This document shows positions 60,348 to 64,000 of a DNA stretch of 64,000 bases, in pieces (position 1 is the stretch's first letter; every line of letters starts with the position of its first letter). This stretch comes from Cyclina sinensis (Eukaryota; Mollusca; Bivalvia; Venerida; Veneridae): assembly GCA_012932295.1 (NCBI GenBank), contig JAAONU010000017.1, positions 1,860,001 through 1,924,000 on the forward strand. The letters run 5' to 3'. Below the pieces are notes generated by a model, which did no database searches, was not told the origin of the DNA, and saw only the letters and a program-made list of their open reading frames with translations. The translations under genes and the position numbers were made by a program.

Positions 60348-62529
60348 TTTCTGTGGAATCTTTTTCGGTTGAAATTCTTTCTCTAGAAAGTCATCATGGT
60401 TTTCATCATTTACTTATATGTACAGAGTGGTCACCTAGCATTACAAGAATATTGGTGATAATAGCAAATAAAGATGTACTCAAAATCTTAGTAGATTTGT
60501 CAGAATGCATTCTTTATTCATTAAAAATAAATAAACACACCAGAAATGAAATAATACAAATAAAGAATGAAAATCTAATAGAAATTCCTGCAATATATGT
60601 AGGTATGATCTTGTCATTTATTGTATAAAATAAGATATTATCGGTTACTTGTAGATGTTGCTCGTCATCAAAATTGGCCAACATAAGAATAACCTTGCAT
60701 CGAAGTAAATGTTAACGTTGGAGGCAACTCAAAAACCCATTATAAAATAGTTAATATTCTAAAACAAGTGTTTAAGCATCTCTCCTTCTTAATTTATATG
60801 ATTAGTTTAAATTGAGTTTTAAGCTTTAGACATACTTTATCATATCCTAAAATCTATACAGCCTCAGCAGAATTAAATTTGAAATGTGATGAGATTAAAA
60901 CGAAATTTCTCGGTAATTGGCCAAGTATTTTTGACTTTTTTAAAACTGTTTTCACACGACAAGCCCTTGCTCCATCTTAAGTTTTTTTAGTGTTTCCTAA
61001 ACATTTTATAAGTGTTAGGTAAAAACTTAGGAGCAGCTGTTATGTAATATTCTATAATTGTCTTTCAGGACACCATTAAATTTAGACGTATCTGAAATAT
61101 AGCGAGAAGGTAATTTCTTTCGTTAAAATTTTTAGATAAATTTTAGTTGTTTAAGCAATATTTTGTCGAATAACATTCAGGATTTTTCACATTTAATGAC
61201 GGTTTATTTTGATACTTTAACTACTTCTGCTAACTCAATAAAGCAGTTCGAATAGTTCTTGAAATATTTAAAATGGTAGGTGGGTAAAATGAAAGAATTG
61301 CTGCTATCAACGAATGTTCTTTAATGTGTTGACGAAAACATTCTTATTTAGAAAATTATTCATGAACATCTTGCATAATGATTCCCTTCGACGGGTTTGT
61401 CTGCCACGTGCAAGGAATTTTGTTATTTGTCTAATAACAATGAACTCGACGGTCTATGCAACGTGTCTAATCTTTATGGTGAAGTAAAATTGTTATATTG
61501 TGTTTGCATTATTTTTGTAAGACATTTTCTAGTGGAAAATAAGAATGATAATAATTATAAGGATAAAACTAGTGAATTAATCATAATTGGTAAATATATA
61601 AGCTGCATCATCCTTACTTTTTATATAAATTACCAAATTACAGTCATTATTTCTTCTGCATTTATCAGGTCTCAAATAAAATTAACCTCCCAGGAATCAC
61701 TAATCTGATAGCAACTTTTAATACCGAATTTCTCTTGTCTTTCAGATGTTTAACATTATTCCCTTAAATTTGTTCCGTTCCGTTTATGAATTAGATTTGA
61801 ACTGTAATCAATTTTTAAAGGTAAATGGGTACATTCAAATGATGCTGCATGGATATCCCTCCCCTAAGAATAGAAAATTAGAGATAAAAATGGGTCAGCA
61901 AGTTTATGCAAAGGTTAGAGCTTTTTCATTATAACGAGAATGGTGTTAGCATTCCCATATTGTTATTGACAATCTTGTTGTGCAATATAGCAACCCCCTC
62001 TGAATTTAAATGACAAATTCTATGTTTATACAATAGTGGATATGAAAAATGATATTTACAATAATATATACAATTAAAAAAATTAATTTATCCCAAGAAA
62101 GGAGCAGCGATATTTGTTCAATTATTTATTTCCTTAAAGGGTGTTATTATGCCGCAAAGCATTTACAAAAACAGAATGCCTTAAATTTCAGATATTTGTC
62201 TCCTTCTTGTATTTTTTTATTTTTAAATAACAAGGTTGTGACATTAAATCAGTGATTCTGCATATTGCATTAAAAATTGCTTCAAATTCATACCTGCTGG
62301 ATGAAAAACAAACAAATTCGTTAAATTGATATCCCCAACTGAATAATACAAATCACTGGAATGAGGCTTTTAACATTACATATATCTTTGCCCTTGGAGT
62401 TTGAGTGACAAATCAGTTTGGTATCTTTACCTATAATGAATCACAGCCCATTAAAATGAGTTGTACCAAGCAGAAATAGCTCTTATAGTAAATAACGTCA
62501 TTTGAGAGAAATGATGTCAAAACATTCTC
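60348..62529. other. AT-rich gene-less stretch
   Basis: Frames of 62-103 codons (60353-60628, 61397-61708, 61746-61934, 62049-62255) show no recognisable domain. None has paired splice signals that would make an exon chain. Confidence 0.45.
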
Positions 62530-62800
62530 AAAACATTCTCTTCTGCCACTGCTCTTACTGCTTCTGCCAAAATCACGTTTTTCCTACTGCTACTGCTGGT
62601 ACTGTTACTGCCAACTTGACGTTTTTCCTACTGCTACTGCTGGTACTGCTACTGCCAACTTCACATTTTTTCTACTGCTACTGTTCTTACTGCTACTGCC
62701 AACTTCATGTTTTCTCCACTGCTATAATTGTTCTTATTGCTACTGCCAACTTCACGTTTTATTCACTGCTGTGTACTGCTACTGCTCAGTTCCTATACAT
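62530..62800 (+). repeat. ~44-bp minisatellite with CTACTGCTACTGC core, about six copies
   Basis: Units of the form TTTTTCCTACTGCTACTGCT plus GGTACTGCTACTGCCAACTTCACG repeat from about 62530 to 62800, degenerating to the right. The 133-codon frame across it reads as Cys/Tyr/Leu-rich repeats and is explained by the array. Confidence 0.9.
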
Positions 62801-64000
62801 TCTTTCTATACGGCATTCATTTTTTTTCCAATGTTTTCTTTTGCCATATCCAGTAATTAATAATTCTAAAAATATTTCAAGACTGTTTTCTAAAGTTGTC
62901 TAAGAGGCAAACTTGCAAACACAAATATATCTTTTTCTTGATGAATTTATGTCTCTTATTTTAAACCAGTTTTCAGTTTTGTCAGCCATTCCTTGACCCA
63001 TATGATATAGAAGCAAACACCTTAAATACTATAAGAAGTGCTTAAGACAGTAAGTTGAAGTAATTATCACACAAAACAATGGTTTAAAAAAACAACTGGA
63101 GACTATTTACATGCAACTCGTTAATATTTCAGAATAAGTGTTGAATTAATGTGAATTCGTATATCAACATATTAATGAAACGGTAACTTCCCAATGCAAT
63201 ACAAATACTAATGCCAAAATATCTTTAGCACTCTAAGCAGAGGAAACTGTACCAAATGTTATGTAACAAAAGTATTTGATAAACTCTCAGCTTGGAATTT
63301 CTGCTGATAAGCCATTTTTTTATATTTTGGTCGTATCAACCTTTCTTTCCATTAGAAAAAATTAATCAATTTCACGTTTTACAAAGTCTGTCAATTCAGG
63401 TAGTGCTCTATGCTACTCAGACATATGGTTAATAGATAATACTGTAGTACAAATTTTACAAATGAAATAAAGTCGGCTCTTTATGCTAGGAATTAAGTTT
63501 ATTTCCTGCTCTTGATATGTTTAAGACTTGATCAGTATTCAGCTGCTGTTAACTGTTTTTGTCGATAATGGAAGCTGTCTAGGGATCAACAGTAGTTTAA
63601 GCCTGATGCTGTTTACTGAAAACCCGATTCAATTGTTTATATATGTTTTATGGCCCTTGAGAACTCTTGTGGTCTCTTATTTATGTTAGTGGACTGTAAA
63701 ACGCCATATGGTTAATTACATGCAGAAGGACTGGCGCTTGTATCGTAAACAGTGTCAAGATTTTGCAGCAATTAATATTAAATTCATAAGGACCATCATT
63801 CTTGATAATTTAATAAATGACTTTGATCAACTTGATATCAGGTATAAAAATATGAATACAAAATGGACATGAATGCCTCCAACTTACATAAAAACATGAC
63901 AATTATGATTACAGTATTAGTGGCAATTCATATGGATGGATTCAAAGTCGGTATCTCATACATAACAGTGATGATAGCTTAAGTAAAATATTTCAGAAAC
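62801..64000. other. AT-rich gene-less end of window
   Basis: No gene or repeat recognised up to the end of the window. Confidence 0.5.

Noticed and set aside
62502..62903. 133-codon Cys/Tyr/Leu-rich frame
   Set aside because: Explained by the CTACTGC minisatellite.

Overview
This window looks like nuclear DNA of a bivalve mollusc, probably a clam-like heterodont. It is AT-rich and very sparsely coding, it has spliced genes with GT-AG introns, and it carries several repeat types that I recognise from bivalve genomes: tandem-monomer elements bounded by AGCTCACCTG-type heads and GGCCATCATGGCCCTCTTG-type tails, the 'ATGCCCCCAC...GTGGGGGCAT' element, TTAACC-ended foldback MITEs, and a tRNA-derived fragment. 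Nothing bacterial, organellar or CRISPR-like is present. The species assignment is inference from repeat style; the repeats themselves are seen directly.

Layout. 1-5.7 kb: AT-rich non-coding DNA with an array of ~145 bp monomers. 5.75-7.26 kb: a complete-looking Tc1/mariner-type transposon with terminal inverted repeats, a TA duplication and an unbroken transposase frame whose first catalytic aspartate reads as glutamate. 7.3-26.9 kb: no convincing gene, but diverged paralogous blocks recur between 0.3 and 25 kb (with one more at 47.3 kb), together with four MITE or foldback-type structures, a 28-bp minisatellite and short duplications. 26.9-31.9 kb: a CpG-containing YY1-like promoter/first-exon candidate followed by a decayed, intron-containing gene whose exon remnants read in several frames and recall an OB-fold nucleic-acid-binding protein. 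30.7-38.9 kb: a repeat cluster (dimeric 0.84 kb element, 165-bp monomer array, a second array with a nested 0.92 kb insertion, and a 145-bp array).

42.5-44.8 kb: the only well-supported intact host gene. It lies on the minus strand, has four coding exons including a 21-nt microexon, and encodes a 264-residue secreted or membrane-tethered protein with two immunoglobulin domains of the Dpr/DIP/zig-8/lachesin class of neural adhesion proteins.

44.8-64 kb: essentially gene-less AT-rich sequence with one further copy of the recurrent block, a MITE with 7-bp target duplications, minisatellites and many short chance ORFs. The genes do not form a functional unit: the two-Ig gene, the transposon and the OB-like relic look independent. 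The most interesting structure is the set of recurrent non-coding blocks, which suggests old tandem or segmental duplication.
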